64,000 nucleotides of DNA from positions 1 through 64,000 of the forward strand of contig NW_020825374.1 of assembly GCF_003286085.1 (NCBI RefSeq), written 5' to 3'. Origin of the DNA: Drosophila persimilis (lineage: Eukaryota; Arthropoda; Insecta; Diptera; Drosophilidae). A program made the translations under genes and the position numbers. Below the pieces are notes generated by a model. It ran no database searches. It had not been told where the DNA came from and saw nothing but the letters and a program-made list of their open reading frames with translations. Of the stretch, positions 1 to 12,135 are shown in pieces (position 1 is the first letter of the stretch; every line of letters starts with the position of its first letter).

Positions 1-1512
1 TCGTTGAAAATTATGCTACCGTTAGTTTTCCCTTAACCGAGTTGCTTAAGAAGAAAAAAGATTTACAGTGGAATGATGATGCTCAACAGTCGTTTGAGAC
101 CTTAAAGTCCTGTTTAACCGCATCACCCATTTTGATAACTCCTGACTTCTCAAATTGCGTAGTTTCACATTTAATATCCTACATAGAAAGGGGACACTGA
201 ATGTTGTCGCTGACACTCTATCGCGTCAGGATGAACCGGCTATAGAGGAGCTCACGCAAATAAACCCCATGGTTGATCTAGACTCAGATCAATTCAAATC
301 AGCTGAGTATCTGAGTTTAATAGAAAGTATTCAACAGAATCAGAGTAAGTTCCCAGACTTGAAAGTGATAGACGGTCAAGTTTTCAAAAGGACAGTATTC
401 GCTTCGGGAGATGAGTCTCAAGAGAACGCATCATGGAAACTTTGGGTTCCGTCAGGGTTAATTACGAACGTATTATATCAAGCTCATGACGCCCCTAGCT
501 CCGCACATTGTGGGATGAGTAAAACCATAGAGAAGCTTAAAAGATATTTATTCTGGCCTCGCATGGTTAGCCAGACGCGCAAGTACATATCTGAATGCAC
601 CGTTTGTCGCACGACCAAGAGTCCGAATATGATTCTTAGACCTCCTATGGGTAAACCATTCACTTCGGATAGGCCGTTTCAGAAATTATACATAGATCTC
701 TTAGGACCCTACCCACGCACGAAAAGGGAAACATAGGATTGCTCATAGTTGTTGATCACAATACTAAGTTCCATTTTCTGTGTCCCTTGAAGAAATTTAC
801 AGCCCCTAAGATCTGTGAATATCTGGAAGGGTCTCTCTTTTATACATTTGGGGTGCCAGAAGTCATCTTGTCAGACAATGGATCCCAATTTAAATCTAGC
901 TACTTTCAGGCATTTTTAAATAGCTTCGGTATAACACGAAAATGCACAGCTATTTATTCACCGCAAGCTAATGCCAGCGAGCGACTGAATAGATCCGTGA
1001 TAGCTGCGATACGAGCTTATATCGGTAACGAACATTCCAATTGGGACTGTAACCTGAATGCCATTAGTGGTTCATTGAGATCTACCTTACATAGGAGTAC
1101 AGGGTATTCTCCATATTTTCTAGCATTTGGTCAAAACATGATGTTGAATGGGAAGGATTACGCACTCTTGCGTAAACTAGACCTTTTGAACGACGATACT
1201 AGAATAGAGAACCCAGATTCCTTGCAGCTAATCCGGCAACAGGCTAAAGCGAATGTCAATAAGGCACACGAAGAAAATGCGCATAGATACAATTTACGCT
1301 GCCGTGATACAAAATTAAAGATAGGAGATTTGGTATAGGCTAGAAATTTCACACAAAGTAGTGCTATAAAAAAGTTTAGTTCTAAACTAGCCCCTGTGTT
1401 CATTCCCGCTCAGGTAATTAAAAAGCGAAGTCCGTACTATTACGAATTGGTCGATGAGAACAAGAAATATCTCGGCGTGTATCATCTGAAAGACATTCAA
1501 ATCAGGAAATAA
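1..1512 (+). pseudogene. Ulysses-like Ty3/gypsy pol remnant (RNase H linker to integrase)
   Basis: This is the 3' part of a Ty3/gypsy polyprotein. Bases 3-152 encode the RT/RNase H connection. The RNase H core is deleted at about 153, and the text resumes with the ...HRKGTLNVVADTLSR motif that ends RNase H. The integrase follows: a zinc-binding segment (ECTVCRTTKS), a catalytic Asp in KLYIDLLGPY, SDNGSQF with the second Asp, and the NASERLNRS region with the Glu. A frameshift with stop lies at 734-739 and a nonsense TAG at 1336-1338. The C-terminal tail stays readable to the TAA at 1510-1512. A ~2.1 kb-type LTR follows directly, which suggests Ulysses. The clade is firm; the family name is inferred from LTR length. 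Confidence 0.75.
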
Positions 1513-1558
1513 TCTCTCCTAATCAAGTTCTTCAGATAATTATTCGTCGAGCAGGTCT
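1513..1558 (+). other. 3' untranslated stub between Ulysses-like pol and LTR
   Basis: Short AT-rich stretch after the pol stop. No clear purine-rich tract is visible before the presumed LTR start (TGTATAGGG at 1559). The other LTR copy starts TGTAGTAGCC, so the first ~20 LTR bases here are diverged or lost. Confidence 0.4.
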
Positions 1559-3380
1559 TGTATAGGGAATTTGTTATCTTCTTTCGTCTCGTGAGACCCC
1601 CTAGTGATATTTCGAACGATCAAGCTTTAGCCGCTCTTAAGGTTGGATCAAAGCCTTAGCCGCTCTTAAGTCCGAACGCCCACGAACACATACAAGCGAC
1701 GGACAGTGGGAAGCATAGACGGCAATCGTACGATTGCACAGTTAAGCTATGCTGTGCATTAGACGATCGTTTTATGCTGCTGCGAATGTTCTGGATCATA
1801 CGATTGCACAGTTACTAAAAAGCTCAAAAGCTCTGCTGCACTGGCTACTCAGTCCATCGTCTATTACTGCTTTGAACAATATAAGAAAGTTGATCGATCT
1901 GTAAAGACGATAATTTCCGAGTGCGAGCAACATACATATGGCACACACATATATATAGTGCTATCCGGAAAATATATATATTTCCGCAAATATATGCTGG
2001 AAGCATATAGTTACAAGTGCCGTACAGTTCAGTGGTCAGTGAATGACAAGAATTTAGTGCAGATATATTTGGGAAAAGAGGTATGTTTTCATATTAGTGC
2101 CGTGCACGTGCTGACATAACCTATGTTGCAGGGAGGTGTACCTAAGCTGCCCCATCGCGGTATAGTCTCGAGAAGACTACCCTGGGAGCTGGCTTAGGCG
2201 AACAGTTGTCGAGGTTTCTCCAACTCCAACCATAATTCATCTTTTCTGGACCTTATATTACCACCAAGTCGGAATCTCCAAAGATCCAAGTGGAACAGAT
2301 CAGCCTTAATCGCCAAGAATATTTAGTGCTGCTCAGTCATAAATAACTAAATACAGGCTTGGCGGAAGATTCGTCAGTACGGCCAGGAACCATATACATC
2401 GCACCTGTTGACCTCTAACCAACTTCAGGCGGTCAAGAGTCTACAAAGCAGCAGCACAGGATCGAGTTTTGTCCAATTTACATTTGATTCATTATCAAGT
2501 CCCAACGCATAAACATCAGCAGTTTAACGTAATGTAACTGAAACTTTATTAACACCCCTCTTTGATGTTACGCGCGTACATACCTACATACATATGTGCA
2601 TATGCACACTAAATTGTCTTTCGTTTGCTACCTTTTGGTTCAATTTTCGCGATAGAGCATAACAATTAAATTTCTGTCTGTATTATGAAAACCAAAACAA
2701 CTGACTGATGACTATGCGACGGTGTTTGTAGCGTAATTGTATTGTATGCATTATATATTTACGATTTCCATATTTTAAACAGCTGCGGTCAACATCTACG
2801 ACATCATTGGGCCCAACGATCAGCGTAAGACAATAACGCCGGAGTGAGTAATTATGTACAGCAAAAAGTAGTTTGGTCAAAAGAGCCTATTGACTTGAAA
2901 GTGTAGATATGCATACAGCGTATAATGATTCAAACCCGTCTGCTCAGTGTGTATAATGCACCCCAGTCTGATCTAGCTTTTGTTTACGATTTCGATTCTT
3001 ATTCTCTCGTTTTTATATATATATATATCTATACCCTAATGTTTTTCATGCTTTAAAATAATGAATTTATAACTAAACTTATATGATAATTAGGATTAAG
3101 GAAATATTACCCACAAATTAGAAGCTAAGTCAATTGTTGTGTTTCTACAACTGCAACGTAATGAATATTGAAATTGAAGTCTCACATTATATTAAAATAT
3201 GAATCTTTTTGAATTGAAATGAATCTTTAAAATCATAAAAATGGTCTGTCGAGTATCCGTGCCAGGATCTTATAAAATGTGGTAAATCTTAGTAAAGGAT
3301 TGATCAAGGGACAATGCAAGAACTCGAACGCAATGTCATGGTAGGGTGGGTACAGAAGAGAGGGAAAATCAACACCTAGG
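1559..3380 (+). repeat. Ulysses-like LTR, 3'-truncated
   Basis: This stretch matches, in reverse complement, the solo LTR that lies in pieces between 37849 and 49080. It lacks the three insertions found there, so it supplies their empty sites. It lacks about the last 300 bp of the LTR because the roo-like block starts abruptly at 3381, right after ...CAACACCTAGG. It has no coding potential. It contains AT-rich microsatellite-like patches such as (TA)n near 3016-3030. Confidence 0.75.
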
Positions 3381-6300
3381 TTCATAACAGAGATAGTCTG
3401 AGTACATCTCTAAAATTCAATTATTTGAAAATCGCGATAAAGGGTGAGGCACGGAGTATGGTAGCTCACCTTTTAACTGGGCCGCTGGAGAATTATAATG
3501 CCGCTTGGGAATTGCTGACCAAGCGATATGAAAATAAGCGAAAAATTTTTTCGGATCAGCTGAATCGTTTACTACACTTACCAATGCTAGATCACGATTC
3601 AGCGAAACATAATAAATGGTTTTCTGATTCTATAAATGAGTCAATACATTTAATTAAATTAAAGTCACACTTAACAGAAGAAGTTGACGTGATTTTCGCG
3701 CACATTGTGTTGAAAAAATTCAACAAAGATACCTTACAATTATAGTAAAGTCATATAAAAAGGACAAAAGAGATCCAAGCATTGCCAGATGTAATGGAAT
3801 TTTTAGAACAACGGTACACTTCTCTTTACACGTCGCAGGATAAAGAGTGGAAACCGTTGAAAAAAGTAGTGCAATATGGTAAAATAAAAGAAAATTGTCC
3901 GTTATGTAAAATGGCAGGACATACCATAATTCACTGCTATAAGTTTAAGGGAATGAGTCCGATAGATAGAGGCCAGTTTATTAAAAAACAGCGCCTTTGC
4001 ACAAAATGCTGTAGGCATGATATGTATAAGAAATGCTTTTCTGAAATTTTATGTGGGATTTGTAAAAAACCTCATCATACGATGCTCCATATTCCCTACG
4101 AAAAGAGGGAAAATGTTAACACTTGCTTGACAAAAGAACAAGCGTTCTTAGCCACAGCACTTTTAAAAGTAAGGGCAAGGAATGGTGGTTATCAAAACCT
4201 TAGAGCTCTCATTGATTGTGGGTCGCAATGTACCATAATTTCAGAAGAAGCTGCGCAAATATTAAACTTAGTACGAAAAAGAGCGAACACCGAGGTAAGT
4301 GGAGTGTCATCTACAGACTCTTGCACTTCAAAGTGCAAAGTTACTTTATCGGTAAAAGCTCGTGATTATAATAAAGGTCCTCTAAATATTGAAGCAATTA
4401 TTCTTCCGAAATTGATGAAAGCTTTACCATTAAAGTCTTTCAATATTGATAAAACTAAGTGGCAAGATTATGTGTTGGCAGACCCTAACTTTAACAAACC
4501 AAGTAGAGTAGATGTAATAATTGGGATAGATTTGTATACCCATATTTTAAAAGACGGAGTAGTAAAAATAGACGGACTACTTGGACAAAATACAGAATTC
4601 GGATGGATTATATCCGGTTGCACCAAATCAAAAGGTGATCAATTTATTGTGGCGACAACAATTGAAGTTGGGGACTTAGAGCGGTTCTGGGAATTGGAAA
4701 GTGAAAAGAATGACGTAGAAGAAGATGTGTGCGAGGAGCATTTCTTGGAAACAACAAGAAGAGATGAGAATGGTAGGTATGTGGTTAAAATACCATTTAA
4801 AAAAGAAAAGGATCTAGGAGATTCAAAACCCCAAGCTATAGCGCGATTTTATAGTTTAGAAAGAAAGCTCAGCAATAATAAATCATTAAAAGAAAATTAT
4901 GTAAAGTTCATGCATGAATATAAAAACTTAGGACATATGGTAGAGTCCAAAGAAGATGGGAAATATTATTTACCCCATCAAGGAGTCATAAGAGATTCCA
5001 GTCTAACGACAAAGCTGAGGGTGGTTTTCGATGCTTCAGCAAAAACCACAAACAATAAAAGTTTAAATGATATCATGTGGGTTGGACCAAGGGTCCAAAA
5101 AGATATCTTCGATATTATGGTGAAATGGCGTAAATGGACATTTTTATACCCGATACTCAAAATGAGTATTGGGGTATATTAGATTTGTGGTAAAAGTGGA
5201 TGTGTGTAACGTCCAGAAGGAATCGTTTCCGACCCCATAAAGTATATATATTCTTGATCAGCATCAATAGCCGAGTCGATTGAGCCATGTCTGTCTGTCC
5301 GTCCGTCCGTCTGTCCGTCCGTCCGTCTGTCCGTCTGTCCGTCCCCTTCAGCGCCTAATGCTCAAAGACTATAAAAGCTAGAGCAACGATGTTTTGGATC
5401 CAGACTTCTGTGATATGTCACTGCTCCGAAAATATTTCAAAACTTTGCCCCGCCCACTTCCGCCCCCACAAAGGGCGAAAATCTGTGGCATCCACAATTT
5501 TCAAGATACGATAAAACCAAAAACGCAGAATCGTAGAGAATGACCATATCTTTTAGACTGCAGAATCTGAATTAAATCGTATTATTATTATAGCCAGCAT
5601 CAAGAAAACAATTTCATTTTTTCTCGCCCTGTCTCTCTCTAACACACACGTAGCATAGGCGGCTTTCCTTAGAGTAAAACATTAGCGCCTAGATCTCAGA
5701 GACTATAAAAGCTAGAGAAACCAAATTTGGTATCCACACTCCTAATATATCGGACCGAGACGAGTTTGTTTCAAAATTTCGCCACACCCCCTTCCGCCCC
5801 CGCAAAGGATGCAAATCTGGGGATATTCACAAATCTCAGAGACTATTAAGGCTAGAGTAACCAAATTTGGTATCCGCACTTCTGTTAGATCTCACTATAA
5901 AACGTTTATCTCAAAATTTCGCCCCACCCCCTTCCGCCCCCACAAAGGACGAAAATCTGTTGCATCCACAATATTGCAGATTTGAGAAAACTAAAAACGC
6001 AGAATCATAGATAACGACCATATCTATCAGACTGCTGAATCTGGATCAGATCAGATAATTTTTGTAGCCAAAAGGAACAAATCAATTTGCATTGGCTACG
6101 CAGCGCCCGACGTCACGCTCAGACTGATTTTCTGTCTCTCTCGCACGCACTCTTTGTCGTGTCGTTTAATATTAGCGGCGTCTGCCGGAGGAGAGCCATA
6201 CTGACTTAGTATCGGGTATAACTGTAGAGTTGCGGTGTCCGCAGCAACTCACAACGTTCCCCCTCGTTAATATCTGCGGACATTGAAAAAATGTACCGGC

Positions 6301-7123
6301 AAATTAATGTTGATAAAGACGATCAACAATATTTGCATATAATTTGGAGAGATAATCCAAAAGAAAAGTTAAAAGATTATAAACTTACAACCGTTACGTA
6401 CGGTACAGCTTCAGCACCCTACTTAGCAACCAGGGTGCTTGTTGCAATAGCAGATAATTGCAAAAATCAAGCAATTAGGGAAATCATAAAGAATGATTTT
6501 TATATGGACGACCTGATGACAGGTGCCGACACGATACTGGATGCTAAAAAGCATGTAAAGGAAGTTACCCGGGAGTTTAATAAGGTTGGGTTTAACTTAA
6601 GAAAGTGGATAAAAAATATCCCAGAAATTATAGAAGGCATTAGAGATGACCAAGAAAATAAAGTATTAACCATTGAGGAGAATGAATCCGTCAAAACATT
6701 AGGACTACAATGGTTAAAGACGAGTTTAGGTTCAATTTCCACTATGAACCAATTAAGAAAAATAACAAAAGAATAGTATTATCTACCTTAGCCAAGATAT
6801 ATGACCCCTTAGGCTGGTTGTCTCCAGTGACACTTGTCGGAAAATTGTTTATTCAAAAAATTTGGCTAGCAGACAAAAATTGGGATGAAGAATTATCAGA
6901 ACAGGATACTCGGGAATGGAATTCGTTTAAAAATAGTTTAACAGAGTTATAGAGCATTCGGATACCGAGATGGCTAAATTCTCTGCAAAATAAGTCGATG
7001 CAAATTCATGGGTTTTCCGATGCATCCGAAAAGGCTTATGCTGCCATAGTGTATGCCAAGGTAGATAGTTCTACAATTATAATAGCCAGCAAAAGCAAAG
7101 TTAATCCAAAGAAGAATCGGAAA
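3381..7123 (+). pseudogene. roo-like BEL/Pao gag-pol, copy 1, interrupted
   Basis: The order is partial gag (DUF1759-like segment), a zinc-knuckle region with CPLCKMAGHTIIHC and CGICKKPHH, an A17-type protease (LIDCGSQCTII), then RT with catalytic FYMDD at about 6498-6512, and the start of RNase H (HGFSDASEKAYAA). Interruptions are a TAG at about 3743, the DINE-1 at 5144-6267 inside RT, a frameshift near 6715-6775 (shared with copy 2) and a TAG at about 6950 private to this copy. The reading stops at the reverse DINE-1 at 7124. Gag N-terminus, integrase and LTRs are missing. The family is read from the better preserved copy starting at 13172. Confidence 0.85.
5144..6267 (+). mobile_element. 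DINE-1/mini-me (Helentron-related) insertion in roo-like RT
   Basis: It begins TTATACCCGATACTC and carries a (TA)n tract (5246-5252), the conserved CTTGATCAGCATCAATAGCC core, a (GTCY)n array (5288-5343), and a 3' hairpin GAGTTGCGGTGTCCGCAGCAACTC before the terminus CCCCCTCGT. The uninterrupted sequence at 23005-23025 is the empty site and places the insertion between T residues, as expected for Helentron-type non-autonomous elements. It has no coding capacity. Confidence 0.85.
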
Positions 7124-8239
7124 ACGAGGGGGAACGTTGTGAGTTGCTGCGGACACCGCAACTCTACAGTTATACCCGATACTAAGTCAGTATGGCTCTC
7201 CTCCGGCAGACGGCGCTAATATTAAACGACACGACAAAGAGTGCGTGCGAGAGAGACAGAAAATCAGTCTGAGCGTGAAGTCGGGCGCTGCGTAGCCACT
7301 GCAAATTGATTTGTTCCTTATGGCTATAAAAATGATCTGATCTGATCCAGATTCAGCAATCTGATAGATATGGTCATTATCTATGATTCTGCGTTTTAGT
7401 TTTCTCAAATCTGCAATATTGTGGATGCAATAGATTTTCGTTCTTTGTGTGGGCGGAAGGGGGTAGGGCGAAATTTTGAGATATACGTTTTATAGTGAGA
7501 TCTAACAGGAGTGCGGATACTAAATTTGGTTACTCTAGCCTTAATAGTCTCTGAGATTTGTGAATATCCCCAGATTTTTGTCCCTTGCGGGGGCGGAAGG
7601 GGGTGTGGCGAAATTTTGAAACAAACTCGTCTCGGTCCGATATATTAGGAGTGTGGATACCAAATTTGGTTTCTCTAGCTTTTATAGTCTCTGAGATCTA
7701 GGCGCTAATGTTTTACTCTATGCAAAGCCGGCTATGCTACATGTGTGTTAGAGAGAGACAGGGCGAGAAAAAATGAAATTGTTTTCTTAATGCTGGCTAT
7801 AATAATAATACGATCCAATTTCTGCAGTCTAAAAGATATGGTCATTCTCTACGATTCTGCGTTTTTGGTTTTATCGTGTCTTTAAAAATGTGGATGCCAC
7901 AGATTTTCGTCCTTTGTGGGCGGGGCGAAGTTTTGAAATATTTTTGTAGCAGTGACATGACCGCAGTTACAGAAGTCTGGATCCAATACATCGTTGCTCT
8001 AGCTCTTATATCTTTGAGCACTAGGCGCTGAAGGGGACGGACAGACGGACGGACAGACGGACGGACAGACGGACGGACAGACGGACAGACAGACATGGCT
8101 CAATCGACTCGGCTATTGATGCTGATCAAGAATATATATACTGTATGGGATCGGAAACGATTCCTTCTGGACGTTACACACATCCACTTTCACCACAAAT
8201 CTAATATACCCCAATACTCATTTTGAGTATCGCGTATAA
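7124..8239 (-). mobile_element. DINE-1/mini-me, reverse orientation, at BEL/micropia junction
   Basis: Same family as the 5144 copy, read on the minus strand: the hairpin end lies at 7124-7190 and the TTATACGCGATACTC end at 8239. The (GTCY)n array is at 8033-8095. Both termini are intact, yet the left flank is roo-like RNase H and the right flank is micropia-like gag. It therefore bridges two unrelated elements. Confidence 0.85.
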
Positions 8240-11200
8240 AAAACCGCAAAATAATGCAAACGCCGCCGCCGTTGCACTGGAAAGAGAGAGAGAGAAGGAA
8301 GAAGCTGTACCAGGAACATCGCTGCCGAGTTCAAACGAGATGGAAGATTTAGAAAATGCGGAGAACAATACTGATGACAAGATTGATCAAATGATAAAGT
8401 TGCTAAGTTTGAAAGTGCTTTGCGATGAGCAACGAGAAATGAAGATCGCTCCAGATAATTTTACAAAAGTTGTGAGCGATTGTGATGGAAAATCGGTGCC
8501 CATGGAATAATGGTTCGAGATTTTCGAAAAAAATGCCAACGCATATGAACTTGCTGAAAAGCAAAAATATGTGCAGGCCAGAGGAAAAATGACCGGTGCA
8601 CCTAAGCTTTTCCTTGAAGCTGAATGCGTGTGCACCTATGGGGAACTGAAGAACGTATTATTGGATGAATTCTAGCTATAACAGTACGGACATTCATCAG
8701 CTGCTGCATGAAAGAAAGAGGAAGAGTATCGAGTCGATGCACGAGAACTTGCTGCAGCTGAGAAAAATAGCAGCAAACGGACCTGTTGAAGACGCAGCTG
8801 TTATAAGCCATATTGTGAATGGTCTGGACATAAGACCTTCAGGGCCTTGAAAGAAAAGTTCGATATCTATGATCGTTTGAACATATCGGAGAAGAAGGGC
8901 AATAAAAAACAGCATAAAGCGAGTTTCAAACAGCAAAGTGGGCAAAGCGGCAAAAAAGAATATTGCTATAACTGTGTATCAGGAGAACACAAACGCAAAG
9001 ACTACAAAGCCGAAACGATGTGTTTTAAGTGCAATCAGAATGGTCACATTTCGCCTAACTGTCCTTATGCAGCCGATAAAGTTGATAAAGTCCCCTTCAT
9101 TTCTGGTCGCAGTCGTTTGAAACAAATTAAAATAGACGGCATTGTAGTTGACTGTCTTGTAGATACAGGGTCAGATGTAACCATAATCAAAGAGAGTATG
9201 TTGAAGACCATGAAAAACGTTAAACTTTTTAAGTGCACAACGGGGTCAGATATCAACAAAGCCTTTTGGATACTTTAATGCAGAAGTTACCGTGGATAAG
9301 TTGCAGACCAAAAATAAGTTTTTAGTCGTCTCTAGTAGCCAGATTGATTTCGACGCATTGTTGGAGCATGATTTCATTAAAAAGTTTCGTTTCGTCACTG
9401 ATATGCAAGGATACACGTTCTTGAAGCTTGAAGTAGATCCTGTGCCAACATATGAGTATGCTCTTATATATAATGTAACTGAAGGGCCATCCTTTGTAGC
9501 TCCACCGCAATATCGAAAAGACGTTGAACAGATGATAAGAAACACTTACAAAATGCCTACAGAAGTTGCAAAGAAGTCTCCAATCTATCTGAAGATAGTT
9601 CCCGACGGAGTAATCAAGCCGTTTCATCACTCACCGAGTCTATTAGCAACAGACGAAGCCAACGCCGTAAAGAAGCAAGTCGAAGAATGGATCGAGCAAG
9701 GAATCATGCGCAAGTCGTCTTCAAATGTGGCAAGCAGAGTTGTCGTCGTGAAGAAAAATAATGGTACACTTAGAGTTTGCGTAGACTACAGGAAGTTAAA
9801 CAGCATGGTATTGCTGGACTGCTTCCCAGTCCCGATCATGGAGGAAGTCTTGGAAAAGCTGCAGTCGGCTAAGTGGTGTACCATAATGGACATTGAAAAC
9901 GGATTTTTCCACGTGCCTATGGAAGAGCAAAGCAAGTCGTATACGGCCTTCGTCACAAAGGAGGGATTATTAGAGTTTAATAAAGCACCTTTCGGATTTA
10001 AGAACTCCCCAGCTGCATTCATTCGGTTCGTAAGCTATATTTTTCAAGAATTAATCAACTCTGACATTATGCAGCTTTATATAGACGACATAATTGTTTA
10101 AGCCGCGTCGCTGGTTCTGGAGACAGCTGCACAGTTTGGCTTAAAGATCAAATGGAAGAAATGTAGCTTCATGCAGCCACGCATTAGCTTTCTTGGACAT
10201 ATCATTGAGGACGGCAGAATCTGGCCCGGCAAAGAGAAGACAGCAGCTGTCTGTCGGTTTGCTACGCCTAAGGACATTAAAGCAGTTCAAGCATTTCTTG
10301 GACTCACAGGCTTTTTCAGAAAGTTCATCCCAGGCTATGCACAAGTTGACCGCTCACGAATCTACTCAGGAAGGAAGCAGTTTTCAACATTGGCGAAGCA
10401 GAGCAACAGTCGCTACAAACCTTAATGAATCTGCTTATAATCGCACCTGTTTTACATGTATACTCACGAGAAGCGGCAACGGAACTCCACACGGATTCAT
10501 CCAAAGAAGGGTTCGGAGTAGTTTTGTTGCAGCAGTTTGATGGCAATTTCCACCTGATTTACCATTGGAGTAAAAAGACTACAGAAGCTGAGTCCAAACG
10601 TCACAGTTACTATTTGGAGGTCAAAGCTGCATACCTCGCACTCAAGAAGTTTCGTCACTACCTGTTGGGGATCGAATTTGATCTTGCCACTGACTGTTCG
10701 GCGTTTAAGCAGACAACAACGAAAGCAGATATACCCAGAGAGGTTTCCCAGTGGATTCTGTACATGGAGGACTTTACATTCAAAGCAGTACACCGCCCAG
10801 GGGACAGAATGAGACATGTGGACTGTCTCAGTCGCTTTCCGCAGACTTGCATGTTCGTGACGACGGAGTTAACAGCTCGGATAAAGAAAATACAGCAGGA
10901 TGACGATTTCATCATATCAAGACTACAAACTAAAAGGAGGTCTTCTCTTCAAATCTGTAAATGGCAATGACGTATTGGTGGTTTCAAGGCTGATGGAAAG
11001 GGAAATCATTCAAGGATCGCATGAAGTTGGTCATTTCTCCACAGCGAAGACAATTCACTCAATTCAGCAGCAATACTGGATTCCACACCTTGAACGGAAA
11101 GTAAGCAAGTTGATTACTAATTGTATCAGTTGTATAATTTTCAGCGAAAAATTGGGCAAACAAGAAGGCTATCTTCATTGCATTGACAAGGGTGATACAC

Positions 11201-12068
11201 CACTACACACGCTGCACGTTGATCATTTGCGACCAATGGATGCGACAGCCAATCAATACAAGTACATTTTTGCTGTGGTAGATGCATTCTCAAAGTTTGT
11301 GTGGCTGTTCCCAACTAAGTCAACAGGTCACGAAGAAGTTGTGAAGAGGCTGAGAGATTGGTCATTTGTGTTTGGTTTTCCCAAGCGCATAGTCAGCGAC
11401 AGAGGAGCAGCGTTTACACCCAACGCATTCAGCGAGTTTCTCAACTAGAACAAAGTCGAACATGTGTGTACAACGACAGGTGTGGCGAGAGGAAACGGTC
11501 AGATTGAGCGGGTGAACCGTGGGTATCATCGCAAAGCTCTCAGCTCAGGAGTCAGCGAAGTGGTATAAGCATGTGCCACAGGTCCAGATGGCGATTAATT
11601 CGCATGTGCATTCTACGTTGAAGTCGTCGCATTCGAGTTCGTGTTTGGAACAAAGATGCACAGACAAGCTGAAAGCCGTTTATTGGAGGTGCTCAACGAG
11701 GAGTTGGTTACGCAGATTAACAACGAACGCCAAGAACTGCGTAATCAAGCGAAGGCGCAAGAGGTGTATAAACACAATTATGATAAAAAACGAAGAGCTG
11801 AACACGGCTACAGACTGGGAGACATGGTCGCGATCAAGAGGACGAAGTTCGTCGCAGAACGCAAGTTGGCCAGCGAGTATCTAGGCCCATATGAAATCAC
11901 CAAGGTAAAGCGGAACGGTCGCTACGACGTCAGAAAGGTGGCTCAAGTCGAGGGGCCAAACATCACCGCAACGAGCATTTGTTTTGTCGCGTTTTGTCTC
12001 AGAGAACGAGGATATATTATCATCTGGGACAGATGAAGATGAGCAGGAGGGCCGAGTGTAAAGGACAG
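8240..12068 (+). pseudogene. micropia/mdg3-like Ty3/gypsy gag-pol, copy 1
   Basis: Domains in order: gag from 8240, CCHC knuckles (CYNCVSGEHKRKDYKAETMC, then CFKCNQNGHISPNC), protease VDCLVDTGSDVTII, RT with LYIDDIIV at 10075-10098, RNase H (TELHTDSSKEGFG), and integrase with a zinc segment, LHVDHLRP, SDRGAAF and GNGQIERVN. The C-terminal tail ends about 12036. Gag is broken by a TAA at 8508, a frameshift near 8672 and another near 8848. Pol is broken by a TAA directly after the YIDD box, and by stops and frameshifts around 10345-10425, 10960, 11446 and 11640. All these breaks recur in the second copy. It is dead; 5' LTR and leader are missing. Confidence 0.85.
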
Positions 12069-12101
12069 TGTATCAAGCAGTTACCACTATCCCATCTAAA
12101 T
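12069..12101 (+). repeat. First ~33 bp of micropia-like 3' LTR (truncated)
   Basis: TGTATCAAGCAG... matches the start of the complete LTR at 28803. Homology ends at CATCTAAAT, and degenerate ATCTATCTAAT repeats follow to about 12135, which is a short unassigned patch. Confidence 0.7.
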
Positions 12102-12135
12102 ATCTATCTAATCTATCCCATCTATCTAATCTAAA

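Larger units (their letters stand above)
3381..12101 (+). repeat. Segmental duplication, copy 1 (roo-like BEL / DINE-1 / micropia-like chimera)
   Basis: This block is repeated at 21249-28835 with very few differences. It consists of roo-like gag-pol from inside the gag domain to RNase H, a reverse DINE-1, and the micropia-like element up to the first ~33 bp of its 3' LTR. Copy 1 additionally holds a DINE-1 at 5144-6267. Most stops and frameshifts in the micropia-like part are shared, so they predate the duplication. A few are private, such as TAG after TTA at about 3743 here and TAA at 21854 in copy 2. Confidence 0.9.

Noticed and set aside
8033..8095. GTCY/GACR short repeats resembling a CRISPR-like array (also at 5288, 24778, 61380)
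   Set aside because: They are simple 4-base microsatellites, the known (GTCY)n region of DINE-1/mini-me elements; there are no spacers.
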